Positions 18,077 to 26,800 of a stretch of 64,000 nucleotides of DNA are shown in pieces. The position numbers and the translations under genes are program-made. Positions within the stretch are counted from its first letter, which is position 1. Every line of letters starts with the position of its first letter. Origin of the DNA: Paenibacillus sp. 481 (lineage in GTDB: Bacteria > Bacillota > Bacilli > Paenibacillales > Paenibacillaceae); assembly GCF_021223605.1 (NCBI RefSeq), contig NZ_CP075175.1, positions 1,840,001 to 1,904,000 of the forward strand, written 5' to 3'. Under the pieces are notes generated by a model that made no database searches, was not told where the DNA came from, and was given only the letters and a program-made list of their open reading frames with translations.

Positions 18077-19480
18077 CTACTTGCTCTGCTGCGCAATGGC
18101 CGTCTTAATATCCTCTACCGCCTTGTTCAGCGTCTTTGAAATGTCCGCGCCATCCCAAATCGGCTCTAACGTCGCCGTAATCGGGCCCCATACCGCACGC
18201 ATTTCAATGATATAAGGCATGGGCTGCACATGTTTGAACTGCTCGATAAACGCAAGGGAGTTCTCATTTTTTTGAATGTTCGGATCGTGTTCCATTCCGT
18301 TGCGGGCAGGGATGATGCCTGTCATGGCATAGTTGGTGGACAACGATGTTTGTGAAGTTACATAATCGATAAACAACTTAGACGCATTTGGATATGTGCT
18401 GAAGGTGCTGACAAAGTATGATTTCACTCCTGCAAACGGAAGCGGTTGCTTGCCATTCGGCATCGGAGGAAGCGGGACAGAACCGACCTCGAAGCCGAGC
18501 TTCTCTTTAGTGAAATTGCCTAGCTGCCACACGCCGTCCATATTGATCGGCAGTTTGCCTGTCTGGAACAAGTTCGTCTTGACGTCAAAGGTGATGTCTG
18601 CGGCTTTAATCGGAATCGCTTCGCGCAAGCTACGATAGAACTCCATCGCCTTGACTGCTTCCGGCTTATTTAAGCCGATGTCTTGTGGATCGGTGCCATT
18701 GTTGCCGAAAATGTACCCGCCGTTACCCGCAACGAAAGCGTAGTTGAAGTAATAATTGTTGACCTCGTACAGGAAGCCGAATTTATTTTTTGCTGGTTCG
18801 TTGTAGCTTTTAGCAAACGTAATGATGCTGTCCCATGAAGCGAGATCCTCTTTTTTGACTAAATCTTTGTTGTAAAAAAGCAGAAACGTTTCCATATTGC
18901 GCGGATAGCCGTAAACAACGCCATCCATCGTCACCGCCGCAACCGCAGCTGGCGCAAAATGACGTTTCGTCTCTTCGGCGTAGAAATCGTTCGGCATAAT
19001 CAAGCCCGCCGCTACCGCCTCGCCAAGAAAATCATGCGGCATGACCATGATGTCCGCACCAAGACCTGCTGGGCCATCCGTTTTCAGCCTGTTCATTTGC
19101 TCTGTAGGCTTTACTTCCTGAAACTCGACCGGAATATTGTATTTCGCGCTAAATTGCTTAGCCATCTCTTCGAGGAAGGCTTGTTGCTCACTCCCTTCCC
19201 AAATGACTAGCTTAGCGTCATCTTCAGGCTGAATGTCTTCCTCCGAAGCGGCATCCGTTCCAGCAGCAGGTTGTTGTGCACTTCCGTTGCCCTTTCCATT
19301 GCCTGCACCTCCCGCTCCCGCACCTGAACCGTCACCTGTAGTCGTACTTCCTGTTGTGGCACTGTTTGAAGCTGCCGTGCCAGCATTCGCGTTATCGGAC
19401 GATTGCGGCCCACACGCGGTTATCGAAAACACCATTAACATCAAGGTAGCAAGCATGAACCAAGCCTTTGTTAGCTTCAT
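18077..19480 (-). CDS. mdxE: Maltodextrin-binding lipoprotein, MalE/MdxE type
   Basis: Extracellular solute-binding lipoprotein that captures maltodextrins for the MdxFG permease. The signal peptide ends with a lipobox around SITACGPQ (Cys at about residue 23). A low-complexity Ser/Thr/Gly/Ala linker of about 55 residues tethers the class 1 SBP domain, which begins near AKLVIWEGSEQQAFLEEM. The start has GGGGAG 9 bp upstream. A cre-like sequence lies at 19504-19517. It follows the CGTase gene by 155 bp with no clear terminator between them, so co-transcription is possible. Confidence 0.93.
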   Translation of the reverse strand: MKLTKAWFMLATLMLMVFSITACGPQSSDNANAGTAASNSATTGSTTTGDGSGAGAGGAGNGKGNGSAQQPAAGTDAASEEDIQPEDDAKLVIWEGSEQQAFLEEMAKQFSAKYNIPVEFQEVKPTEQMNRLKTDGPAGLGADIMVMPHDFLGEAVAAGLIMPNDFYAEETKRHFAPAAVAAVTMDGVVYGYPRNMETFLLFYNKDLVKKEDLASWDSIITFAKSYNEPAKNKFGFLYEVNNYYFNYAFVAGNGGYIFGNNGTDPQDIGLNKPEAVKAMEFYRSLREAIPIKAADITFDVKTNLFQTGKLPINMDGVWQLGNFTKEKLGFEVGSVPLPPMPNGKQPLPFAGVKSYFVSTFSTYPNASKLFIDYVTSQTSLSTNYAMTGIIPARNGMEHDPNIQKNENSLAFIEQFKHVQPMPYIIEMRAVWGPITATLEPIWDGADISKTLNKAVEDIKTAIAQQSK

Positions 19481-19503
19481 GATTTACAACTCCCCGAATC
19501 ATA

Positions 19504-19517
19504 ATAGAGCGCTTACA
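19504..19517 (-). promoter_or_regulatory. cre-like site upstream of mdxE
   Basis: On the minus strand TGTAAGCGCTCTAT matches the CcpA cre consensus at most positions (last two differ) and sits 24-37 bp before the mdxE start. Carbon catabolite control is inferred. Confidence 0.45.
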
Positions 19518-19635
19518 GGTTTCGCATGAGAGCTATACGAGTAACGTGTCGACTCTCATGTACCTGTTTAACCTAACGATGTATCATACGATGCGTTGTC
19601 GACTGGCGCATAACGATGTGCCCACTTCTGTAAAC

Positions 19636-21792
19636 TTACTGCTGCCAGTTTACAACAACCGTCCCCGTACCACTGCTTGGCGTCGTATACGTGCGGTTGC
19701 TGCCGCCTTCCCACACCGCGCTGCTACCTTGCTTTTTAACAAATTTATATTCAATCGTCGTATTTGCCGGAACACTAACATCCATATACCAATTAGGATA
19801 TTGGTAGACCACTTGATTGTACATCGGCCCTATCGCTTTATTAAGATTCCATGCGCCTAGCTCAGGAATGCTGCCCGACAGGTACACATTTTCACCGAAC
19901 GTCGTTTGCGCACCTTGGATCACGAAACGTACATGTACTTGCGGACCTGTAAGCACTTCAATCGCGGGGTACACATTGCTCAATGCACTGTTCGCGGTCT
20001 GAATCTTTACTTCATATCTACCCGCGCCAGCACCAGCGCTATTCAGCGGAGGAACTTTCACTTGGATATGCGAATCTTCCCACGCTAAGATATTCGCCCC
20101 TGTAATTGCCGTTCCACCCAAGTAAACGGTACCCTTCTGCGTGCCAAATGCACGGCCATCAATCGTCAACGTGTTGCCCGCTGCTACCATCGTCGGGCCG
20201 ACATGACCGATGCGCGGCTCCACTTCCGGGGTCGTGTAATGCCATACCGCTACAGCACCCGCTGCTAATGTAAATGGTGAAGCCTCCCTATTGGCGACCG
20301 TCAATCCAGCGCCATTCAACAAGCCACCAAGACTATCCACATACTGCCCATTAGGCAAGGATGTCAGCAAGCCGTTAATAGGTACACCGCTGCTCAAATT
20401 ACGGTTCACCGCCACTAAAGCTACACTCTTGCCGAACTTGCGCTCGAAGATGAACACATCATCATTGAGCCAACGCTCTTGCGTCGTTCCGTAGCCAAAC
20501 GCCGGATTCACTTTGCGCAGCGGTGCCAATTTACCCATGATTTGATACGCAGTCGTATTCGTTGAAAATGACGGAATGCGCGCACGATTATCCGGATCGT
20601 TGCCGCCTGTCATGTACTGCTCCGTGCCATAATATAAAGCAGGCACGCCACGTGAAGTCAGCGTGAACGCCAACGCCTGATCCAGCTTGCGCTTATTGCT
20701 GTTATCCATATGGAAGCGATCCATATCGTGATTATCGATAAACGTAACTTGATCGTTAACGTAACGATAATCAGCCGCTGTCCCTGCAATCATGCTATGC
20801 AAACTGTGCATCGATTGCGTGTTATCGCGGAACACTTGGCGAACCGTTTGCGCAAAACGAAAGTCCAACAAGCTCATGCCGCTTTCATTGGCAAATGCAT
20901 GATTGTCTGCGCTCACTTCGTTGACGCCAAGAAACCATTCCCCGAACGTGAACACCGGTGATGTTGCATAAATAGACGACATCCAATTTTTTTGCCAGCC
21001 GAACGGCATATGCTTCACCGCATCGACACGAATGCCATCCACTCCCATGTTCAGCCACATTTGAATCGCATCCTTGAAATATTGATCGATGGCAGGATGG
21101 TTATGGTTAAAATCTGCGAGATCAAACAGGTTACGGTAAATGCCATTTTCAACAGTAGAAAAATCCGTTCCCCCATTATGGTGATACATCGCTGTCGGAT
21201 CATTACTGTATCCCGCTACGAGCGTCCCGTTGTCGTACAGCTTCCCATTTTCCGCAAAATTAGGGTCCGTCTCCATCGCAGGCGACGTATGATTCGGCGC
21301 AAAATCAATAATCACTTTTATATGTTTGGCATGTGCCGTCGCAATCAATTGTTGGAATTCGCTTAGCGAACCGAACGCAGGATTCGGTTTCTTAAAGTCC
21401 CGCGCCCAATAGCCGTGGTATGAGGTGTTGTTGATGCCCGAATAGTTAATGGCAGTAAATATATTTTCAACAGGCTGTGAAATCCATAATGCGGTCACTC
21501 CCATACCTGTAAAATAACCGTCGTTTATTTTGTCAATAATGCCTTGCCAATCTCCGCCACAGTACAGCTTCAAGTTGCTGCACGTCCCGTCAAACGAGGC
21601 TCCCGCCGGATTATTGCTCGGATTGCCGTCATGGAAACGGTCGGTCACGATCTGGTAAATGACATCTGTACTAAAATTAGCTGTGTTCGTCACAGCCGTG
21701 TCCGGTGCAGCCTGCACAGGCGGTGATGACCATACGAGTAAAAGGGTTGATACCGTGATAAGCCAAGCCGTCCAGCGAGCTAGAAGTTTCAT
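19636..21792 (-). CDS. Secreted cyclodextrin glucanotransferase (GH13)
   Basis: Converts starch to cyclodextrins by transglycosylation outside the cell. A signal peptide ends near VQAAPDTA. The A/B domains carry the catalytic Asp in [12 protein letters not shown], the acid/base Glu in FTFGEWFLG and the stabiliser Asp in [10 protein letters not shown]. Domain C follows, then an IPT/TIG domain D from about [15 protein letters not shown], and a starch-binding CBM20 domain E ([21 protein letters not shown]). The central aromatic residue that distinguishes CGTases from alpha-amylases is Phe ([11 protein letters not shown]). The five-domain, 718-residue layout is typical. The ATG at 21792 is preferred by spacing to GGGGGG. 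A long structured leader precedes it. Confidence 0.93.
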   Translation of the reverse strand: MKLLARWTAWLITVSTLLLVWSSPPVQAAPDTAVTNTANFSTDVIYQIVTDRFHDGNPSNNPAGASFDGTCSNLKLYCGGDWQGIIDKINDGYFTGMGVTALWISQPVENIFTAINYSGINNTSYHGYWARDFKKPNPAFGSLSEFQQLIATAHAKHIKVIIDFAPNHTSPAMETDPNFAENGKLYDNGTLVAGYSNDPTAMYHHNGGTDFSTVENGIYRNLFDLADFNHNHPAIDQYFKDAIQMWLNMGVDGIRVDAVKHMPFGWQKNWMSSIYATSPVFTFGEWFLGVNEVSADNHAFANESGMSLLDFRFAQTVRQVFRDNTQSMHSLHSMIAGTAADYRYVNDQVTFIDNHDMDRFHMDNSNKRKLDQALAFTLTSRGVPALYYGTEQYMTGGNDPDNRARIPSFSTNTTAYQIMGKLAPLRKVNPAFGYGTTQERWLNDDVFIFERKFGKSVALVAVNRNLSSGVPINGLLTSLPNGQYVDSLGGLLNGAGLTVANREASPFTLAAGAVAVWHYTTPEVEPRIGHVGPTMVAAGNTLTIDGRAFGTQKGTVYLGGTAITGANILAWEDSHIQVKVPPLNSAGAGAGRYEVKIQTANSALSNVYPAIEVLTGPQVHVRFVIQGAQTTFGENVYLSGSIPELGAWNLNKAIGPMYNQVVYQYPNWYMDVSVPANTTIEYKFVKKQGSSAVWEGGSNRTYTTPSSGTGTVVVNWQQ

Positions 21793-21863
21793 GAACATTT
21801 CCCCCCTTTAAAAGATATGTGCGGTTACGATGATGTTCGAACTCACTCACCTCCTAACACAAA

Positions 21864-21981
21864 AACCCCGGTCGTCTCCAGAAGAGATAACCGGGGTTGT
21901 TCTTTAAGCAATGACGCTTAAAAAAGGCATAGCCCTTAAATTGTCCTTACGCTGCAAGTGCGTTAGTCTGCTGTCCGTAAG
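21864..21981 (-). ncRNA. Structured 5' leader of the CGTase gene (paralogous to 23980-24091)
   Basis: Reading the minus strand 5' to 3': a CTTACG/CGTAAG stem (21946-21981), an AAGGGCTATGCCTT element (21924-21937), a TTTAAGC/GCTTAAA hairpin (21903-21922), then a GC-rich hairpin AACCCCGGT / ACCGGGGTT (21864-21898) followed by TTTTTG. The last hairpin looks like an intrinsic terminator about 70 bp before the start codon, so the arrangement fits transcription attenuation. The same order of elements occurs before the cyclomaltodextrinase gene. No known riboswitch class was recognised. Confidence 0.6.
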
Positions 21982-22021
21982 TGCAACCAATATTTCAAGT
22001 TATTAGTGCTGTTACATGTTA

Positions 22022-22071
22022 ATTATAACCTTGTTGTGCAAACGTTTCTAGCTGCATTGTATGCGTTTACA
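22022..22071 (-). promoter_or_regulatory. CGTase promoter region with cre and LacI-type operator
   Basis: On the minus strand a perfect TATAAT lies at 22022-22027. Upstream are TAGAAACGTTTGCA (22037-22050), with the AAACGTTT core of LacI/cre sites, and TGTAAACGCATACA (22058-22071), which fits the cre consensus fully. No good -35 was found, so an activator or a weak basal promoter is possible. Binding by CcpA or the local LacI protein is inferred. Confidence 0.6.
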
Positions 22072-22146
22072 ACCATAATTGTCAATACGATTTAGGTGAC
22101 CTGATTTATGCTTTTTTTGTATGGATGTGCTAAAAAAACGCTACGC

Positions 22147-23910
22147 TTACTGGTCTGCAACCTGCTTCATGACCGCAAAGCCGTATGCTTCTAGCTGTAT
22201 CGTCAGCGCGTCCCCCACACTTGCAATCGAGGCATCGGACGCTAGCTCCGTGCGCCAAGCCTTGCCGTCTAGCGGCAGCTCTGTGCGCAACACCGTGCTC
22301 TTTGCAGCAGCATTTAATGCAATTAAGAAGCGCTCACCCGACTCGCTCCAACGCTCGTACATCAAGACACGAGAGCCTGCTTCTGCCTGCAAAAAGCGAA
22401 TCCCCACCGAGCGCAAGGCTGCATGCTTGCGGCGCAGTGCAATCACATCGCGATAAAAGTTAAACAACTCGCGATCCTGCTTCTCCTCGTCCCACTCCAT
22501 ACAGCGGCGGCAGTCGGGATCGCCCTCTCCTTCTATGCCGATCTCATTCCCGTAGTAGACGCAAGGCACGCCTGGATGCGTAAATTGAAACAGCGTCGCC
22601 AGCTTCATCCGGCGCTTATCCCCGCCGCACTGGGTCAGCAGACGAGGTGTGTCATGACTGTCTAGCAAGTTGAATGCTACTTCAGTTGCTTGCTGCGGGT
22701 AGTAAGCCAGTTGCGTGCCAACCAAGCTTGAAAATTCAGCAGCATCTACTGTCTCTTTGGCAAAAAAGTCGAGCATCGCGTCTGTTAACGGATAGTTCAT
22801 CACCGCGTCAAATTGGTCGCCTTGCAGCCACGCCATGGAGTCGTGCCAAATCTCACCCAAAATGTACGCTTCAGGGTTGGCCTGCTTCACGACTTGGCGG
22901 AATTCACGCCAGAACTGATGATCCACCTCATTGGCGACGTCCAAACGCCAACCGTCGATGCCCACTTCCTCAATCCAGTAGCGGGCAGCATCCAGCAAAT
23001 ACTGTTTCACTTCTGGATGCTCGGTGTTCAGCTTCGGCATAATCGGCTCGAATGCGAACGTTTCGTATGTCGGAATGCCATCCTCGACACGTAGCGGATA
23101 ATCATGTACGTAGAACCAGTCCTTGTACGCGGACTGTTCCCCATGCTCCAACACATCCACGAATGGTGGGAATGTGCGCCCTGCGTGGTTGAACACAGCA
23201 TCCAGCAAGACGCGGATACCTCGAGCATGACAGGCGGCAACGAGTTCTTTAAGCTTCTCGTTGGAACCAAAATGCGGGTCCACCTTCTTGTAATCGCGCG
23301 TATCATACTTGTGATTCGTCGTCGCTTCAAAGACAGGCGTAAAGTAAATCGCCGTTATGCCTAGCTCGCTCAAATGATCCAAGTGCTGAATAACACCTTC
23401 TAGATCACCGCCGAAGAAGTTGTCTGGCTTCGGCTCCCCGCCCCACGGCTGCACATTGGGCGGATCATTTTGCTTATCCCCGTTCGCAAAGCGCTCGGGA
23501 AAAATTTGATAGAACACGGCCTCCTTCACCCAAGTAGGCGGTTCAAATACATCGACTCCGTTCAAGTACGGGAACTCGAACGACTCAAAATAATGCTCCG
23601 GCAGCTCCTTACGGAAGCCGCGCTCAGTTAAATACCACTGCTCCTGCGCATCCTCAAGCCGGAACGCATACCGCAGACGGCGGTACGGCGGCTTATACGC
23701 CGCTTCCCAATAATCGAACAGCGCGTCGGATGTGAACTTGCGCATCGGCACGCTCACCGTTGTCCGCTGGAACGCGTATTTGTCGACCGCAATCACGTCG
23801 ACGGCGGTAACGTCATCTTTTTTCGTGCGTATCCGAATATGAACAGTCTCGCGGTCGTACGCGTAAGACCCATTTTGCTTGGAACGGTGATAAATCGCTT
23901 CTAATTGCAT
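22147..23910 (-). CDS. Cyclomaltodextrinase / neopullulanase-type alpha-glucosidase (GH13_20)
   Basis: Cytosolic GH13 enzyme that hydrolyses cyclodextrins, pullulan or maltodextrins. There is no signal peptide. An N-terminal CBM34-like domain (residues 1-120) precedes the catalytic barrel, with [20 protein letters not shown], the nucleophile Asp in [13 protein letters not shown], the acid/base Glu in ILGEIWHDS and the third Asp in LLDSHDTPR. The 587-residue length is standard. It is upstream of the CGTase gene in the same direction: the secreted enzyme makes cyclodextrins, the importer brings them in and this enzyme opens them. The product spectrum cannot be read from sequence. Confidence 0.93.
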   Translation of the reverse strand: MQLEAIYHRSKQNGSYAYDRETVHIRIRTKKDDVTAVDVIAVDKYAFQRTTVSVPMRKFTSDALFDYWEAAYKPPYRRLRYAFRLEDAQEQWYLTERGFRKELPEHYFESFEFPYLNGVDVFEPPTWVKEAVFYQIFPERFANGDKQNDPPNVQPWGGEPKPDNFFGGDLEGVIQHLDHLSELGITAIYFTPVFEATTNHKYDTRDYKKVDPHFGSNEKLKELVAACHARGIRVLLDAVFNHAGRTFPPFVDVLEHGEQSAYKDWFYVHDYPLRVEDGIPTYETFAFEPIMPKLNTEHPEVKQYLLDAARYWIEEVGIDGWRLDVANEVDHQFWREFRQVVKQANPEAYILGEIWHDSMAWLQGDQFDAVMNYPLTDAMLDFFAKETVDAAEFSSLVGTQLAYYPQQATEVAFNLLDSHDTPRLLTQCGGDKRRMKLATLFQFTHPGVPCVYYGNEIGIEGEGDPDCRRCMEWDEEKQDRELFNFYRDVIALRRKHAALRSVGIRFLQAEAGSRVLMYERWSESGERFLIALNAAAKSTVLRTELPLDGKAWRTELASDASIASVGDALTIQLEAYGFAVMKQVADQ

Positions 23911-23969
23911 AACCCATCAACCTTTCTTCTACCCATTTGAATTCCATGTACATGACACAAATCAATGTA

Positions 23970-23983
23970 AGCAAACGCAAACA
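23970..23983. promoter_or_regulatory. cre/LacI-type operator in the cyclomaltodextrinase leader
   Basis: AGCAAACGCAAACA fits the cre consensus with one mismatch. It lies between the leader's last hairpin and the start codon, a position where a bound repressor could act as a roadblock. The assignment is inferred. Confidence 0.5.
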
Positions 23984-24091
23984 ACCCCGTTTTCCGAAGA
24001 AAACGGGGTTGTTATTTAGTTCAACCGGAAGGAACCACGACCGGGACTAAATAAGGCATCGCCCTTATGTTAGCGCATACATCCTTGCGCT
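23980..24091 (-). ncRNA. Structured 5' leader of the cyclomaltodextrinase gene
   Basis: Minus strand 5' to 3': hairpin AGCGCA/TGCGCT (24072-24091), the element ATAAGGGCGATGCCTTAT (24051-24068), a stem ATTTAGT/ACTAAAT (24014-24052), and a 14-bp hairpin AACAACCCCGTTTT / AAAACGGGGTTGTT closed by a C(UUCG)G-type loop (23980-24013). The shared AAGGGC-N-ATGCCTT core and the AACAACCCCG hairpin recur in the CGTase leader at 21864-21981. Here the final hairpin has only a weak T tract. Function is unknown; an RNA attenuator or protein-binding leader is the best guess. Confidence 0.6.
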
Positions 24092-24094
24092 TTT

Positions 24095-24123
24095 ATTGTA
24101 GTTTATGCTTTATTTTTACTCAA
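24095..24123 (-). promoter_or_regulatory. Promoter of the cyclomaltodextrinase gene
   Basis: TTGAGT (24118-24123) and TACAAT (24095-24100) on the minus strand are exactly 17 bp apart. Transcription would start just before the first leader hairpin, giving a leader of about 175 nt. Confidence 0.75.
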
Positions 24124-24342
24124 ATACCGTCACATTTAATTGACACGCGTTGTCTATTGCCCGCTAAGCTTTTTCGTCAATTTGCTCGGTTTTTCATATA
24201 TTGCGAACATCTTTTTTAAACATTTAATGCCTTGTGTTTTGAGAGCACTTTTTGTATACATTAGTAATCTCCTATGGCATAATATAAGCATGGGAATATA
24301 TGTTCCCTGATGCCGATTAATCTTATATGTGAGGTGATTTTT

Positions 24343-24798
24343 TTGTACCAGGTTGAACATGTAATGAATTGGTTTTTATCAAAGGAAGCCATGACACCAA
24401 AAAAAATACAAAAAATTCTGTACTACGCCTACTCATGGTATCTTACGCTAGAAAATGAAGATATTGAACAGCTTGACAAAAAACTGTTTCACGAACGTTT
24501 CGAAGCATGGATACACGGTCCTGTAATTCCTAAGATCTACAGTATGTATAGAGATAAAGGTTATCAGATTATCGAGAAATTTGAAGGTTTTCTCCCTCAT
24601 TTTGATGAAGATACAGAAGAAATACTACAGCAGGTTTGGGACGAATATGGTCACTATAACGGTACTGAATTGGAGACAATTTCCCATCAAGAAAGTCCTT
24701 GGATTAAAGCGAGAGAAGGGCACCAGCCACTCGACCGTTGTACGGTAACTATTGAGGACAAAGATATGTTTGAATGCTATATTCAACGTATACATTAA
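24343..24798 (+). CDS. Panacea-domain (SocA-like) antitoxin candidate
   Basis: The 151-residue protein opens with the Panacea/DUF4065 signature: VEHVMNWFLSKEAMTPKKIQ, KILYYAYSWYL, then HERFEAWIHGPVIPKIYSMY and a C-terminal NGTELETISHQESPW. The family includes the SocA proteolytic adaptor and many antitoxins that pair with unrelated toxins. The start is TTG at 24343, with GAGGTGA 5 bp upstream; the first ATG (24364) comes too late to keep the conserved first helix. The gene at 24805 begins 6 bp downstream and is the presumptive toxin. The terminator at 25346-25372 ends the pair. Confidence 0.87.
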   Translation: MYQVEHVMNWFLSKEAMTPKKIQKILYYAYSWYLTLENEDIEQLDKKLFHERFEAWIHGPVIPKIYSMYRDKGYQIIEKFEGFLPHFDEDTEEILQQVWDEYGHYNGTELETISHQESPWIKAREGHQPLDRCTVTIEDKDMFECYIQRIH

Positions 24799-24804
24799 CA
24801 ATTC

Positions 24805-25347
24805 ATGGCTAAGAAGAAGGTTAAAAATACGACTACTGTCTCCAGCAAAGTATCCAATCCTAATCATCCTTTAACAACGAAACCTACAATTACGTTTGAC
24901 TTTTCATACAGTGGTTGGCTTAAGAGTGTAAAGAGAAGGGAATTTACGAATATGTTAAGGGATGATTCTCAGTTTGCCGAATTCCTCATTCAACTATTCA
25001 CTAAAATTATCCCCACTGTGCAATATAACTGGAATACCATAAAAACGAATGCTAAGTATCAGTTCCCTCATTGTCATACTATTTCACAAGATAAGATCAG
25101 TGAAGTGGATCAAATTACATATGAGATCCACGGTAAGGCCTTACGTGATGAAATGTTTAATGATGAATTAAATTACTGGCAGCTCGGAATATCTCAATCA
25201 CTAAGAGTGATAGCTTTATACAATCACTATAATAATACGATGTATCCCCTATTTCTTGATTATCATCATGAATTACACCCTAGCATTAACCACAATCAAG
25301 ATGATATATACGCCTATAATTATTGTCCTTATCATAAATTTTCTTAG
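24805..25347 (+). CDS. Putative toxin partner of the Panacea protein, unknown family
   Basis: 180 residues with no signal peptide and no membrane segment. The first 30 residues are Lys/Thr/Ser-rich and probably disordered. The body has FDFSYSGWLKSVKRREFTN, and the C-terminal region is rich in His, Tyr and Asn (FLDYHHELHPSINHNQDD, ending YNYCPYHKF). I do not recognise the fold. It starts 6 bp after the Panacea gene with no clear ribosome site of its own, which suggests translational coupling. This gene order is typical of Panacea toxin-antitoxin pairs. The toxin role is inferred only from context. Confidence 0.6.
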   Translation: MAKKKVKNTTTVSSKVSNPNHPLTTKPTITFDFSYSGWLKSVKRREFTNMLRDDSQFAEFLIQLFTKIIPTVQYNWNTIKTNAKYQFPHCHTISQDKISEVDQITYEIHGKALRDEMFNDELNYWQLGISQSLRVIALYNHYNNTMYPLFLDYHHELHPSINHNQDDIYAYNYCPYHKFS

Positions 25348-25372
25348 CCCCGCATTAAAACGGGGCTCTTTT
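25346..25372 (+). terminator. Terminator of the Panacea pair
   Basis: AGCCCCG / CGGGGCT with an 8-base loop, followed by CTTTT, directly at the stop codon of the second gene. Confidence 0.85.
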
Positions 25373-25412
25373 ATGCTACAGTAGTATTTTTTCTCCGATA
25401 CATTACTTACGA

Positions 25413-25492
25413 CTTCACCCATGCCGCCTTCAAGTTCATCTATGCAATACAATCCTCACTGTCATACAAATCATTTTCGATTAGAGGCGACA
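25413..25492 (-). pseudogene. Fragment duplicated from the 3' end of the SRAP gene
   Basis: About 78 bp here match 26808-26888, the last codons of the intact SRAP gene, with roughly eight to nine mismatches (for example both contain GTCATACAAATCATTTTCGA). No more of the gene is present. It lies on the other side of the bacteriocin-like locus, so that locus is flanked by partial direct repeats. Confidence 0.75.
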
Positions 25493-25935
25493 CACAGCAG
25501 GCATATGATCACCCTTCCTAAATCAACGCAACTCCCTGAAACATTTAACATTTGTGTATAATTCACCTCTTTTTTGCTATGGAGTAAATCAATAAAAGGC
25601 GACAAGGAGAGCGCTCCGCGCCTTCAACTTAAACGTTCGTTGTCAGTCGAGGTGACGAGCATCGCGATCACTTTTGGCTAAAACAGAATACAACAAAATT
25701 TAATATTAAATCATTATTATTTCTATATCTAAAAGATAATCTTCAAATTAATTACTTTTATATAGAAAATGAATATTTTAACTTTTATTTCATTTACAAA
25801 CAAACAAGACTCGTATACTATTATTTGTATGAAGAACATAAATCCCCCTGCATTGTGCATCCTTGTAATGTTCTTTTCTTCTTAGATGTTACAACTAGAC
25901 TAAAGTTGTTTAATTACATTTTAGGAGGTATTTTC
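25493..25935. other. AT-rich upstream region of the bacteriocin-like gene
   Basis: No gene was seen. The final part is very AT-rich. A possible promoter, TTTACA then TATACT with a short 15-bp spacer, lies about 130 bp before the start at 25936. A long leader would follow. Confidence 0.4.
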
Positions 25936-26478
25936 ATGTCCAAAGGTAAAATCTTTATTCCGGTATTACTCTCAGCAACGCTTCTATTTCCTGTATTAAG
26001 TTCTCCCGTACTTGTAAACGCTCAAAGCGCAATCACACAAGAGTCAGTCTCCCAAAATCAATTAGCTTCAGACTTCAAATTTATTTTTGAAGAGGCTTCT
26101 ACTAAAAAGAACGGCAAATATGTATTAGACGAGAAAAAAGTTGCTCAAAAATTTGGGCAAGAGAACGTGGCATCTATTGCTGCATTCATTAAACTCGCTA
26201 ATGGTGAACAGCTTACGGCAGCAGATGTAAAAAATGTTCCTAACGCAATGGGCGATGTTGTCGAGGAATCTTGGGGATCTTGCATGCAAGAGAAGATCTT
26301 GCAATATACCGGACTTGGATTTTTAACAGGTGGAATGAAAGAGCTTATTGAAAAGAAATTGTGGGATAAGTTAGCGGTAGAAATTATCAAGATCGTAGGC
26401 AAGAGTGCCATTAAAGGTGGCGTTGTAGGACTTGCAGCCAGCCTTGCTTGGTTTAGTATCGCTTGCATCGGAAAGTAG
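25936..26478 (+). CDS. Secreted bacteriocin-like precursor with two-cysteine C-terminal peptide
   Basis: 180 residues. The signal peptide is MSKGKIFIPVLLSATLLFPV followed by LSSPVLVNAQS. A polar pro-region of about 80 residues comes next, then a C-terminal segment from about residue 112 with SWGSCMQEKILQYTGLGF and the hydrophobic glycine-rich end KGGVVGLAASLAWFSIACIG. The two cysteines could form one disulfide. Signal, pro-region and hydrophobic two-Cys tail recall SdpC-type toxins, but I see no clear sequence match. It has a strong GGAGG start, and a tiny two-helix membrane ORF follows 22 bp later, as expected for an immunity protein. The function is inferred. Confidence 0.6.
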   Translation: MSKGKIFIPVLLSATLLFPVLSSPVLVNAQSAITQESVSQNQLASDFKFIFEEASTKKNGKYVLDEKKVAQKFGQENVASIAAFIKLANGEQLTAADVKNVPNAMGDVVEESWGSCMQEKILQYTGLGFLTGGMKELIEKKLWDKLAVEIIKIVGKSAIKGGVVGLAASLAWFSIACIGK

Positions 26479-26500
26479 TCTGACATAAAGGAGTGCATGC

Positions 26501-26674
26501 ATTATCAAATACTTAAGAGACTTTTTCATTTTTCTAGTGTTGCAGCTCATCTTCTTCTTAGTCATCAAAACTGATTCTGGTGTAACTATTCTCGAAATGG
26601 TTGCGCTATCTCTTGTATTTGCAGTTATTACATTTTTACTAGATCAAATCCTGCGTAAAAGAAGGCATTCATAG
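26501..26674 (+). CDS. Small two-helix membrane protein, probable immunity peptide, ATT start
   Basis: 57 codons encode IIKYLRDFFIFLVLQLIFFL, a short loop, a second hydrophobic helix (LEMVALSLVFAVITFLLDQI) and the basic tail LRKRRHS. There is no ATG, GTG or TTG in frame upstream. The ATT at 26501 sits 7 bp from a perfect AAAGGAG, so an AUU start is the simplest reading. The ATG at 26498 is in another frame and reaches a stop after 25 codons. Position directly after the exported toxin-like gene suggests self-protection. Confidence 0.55.
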   Translation: MIKYLRDFFIFLVLQLIFFLVIKTDSGVTILEMVALSLVFAVITFLLDQILRKRRHS

Positions 26675-26734
26675 CAACCGGATTATCCCACTACCATCAC
26701 TACAATTACTTAACAACATGAACCATACACAAAG

Positions 26735-26776
26735 CAACAACCGTTCCCTAGGAGTATCAACAGGGGACGGTTGTTG
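26735..26776. terminator. Hairpin between convergent genes
   Basis: Arms CAACAACCGT / ACGGTTGTTG with further C-G pairing inside. Flanks have only weak T tracts. It lies between the small membrane ORF and the convergent SRAP gene. Confidence 0.6.
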
Positions 26777-26800
26777 TGTGTTGTATATCATGGCCTACAC

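Noticed and set aside
21864..24091. Known riboswitch or T-box in the starch-gene leaders
   Set aside because: No T-box sequence, RAT antiterminator or familiar aptamer core was found; the elements are reported as unassigned leaders instead.
26498..26575. ATG-initiated frame (MHYQILKR...) as the gene after the bacteriocin-like protein
   Set aside because: It stops after 25 codons, whereas the overlapping ATT-initiated frame is longer, properly spaced from AAAGGAG and encodes two convincing membrane helices.
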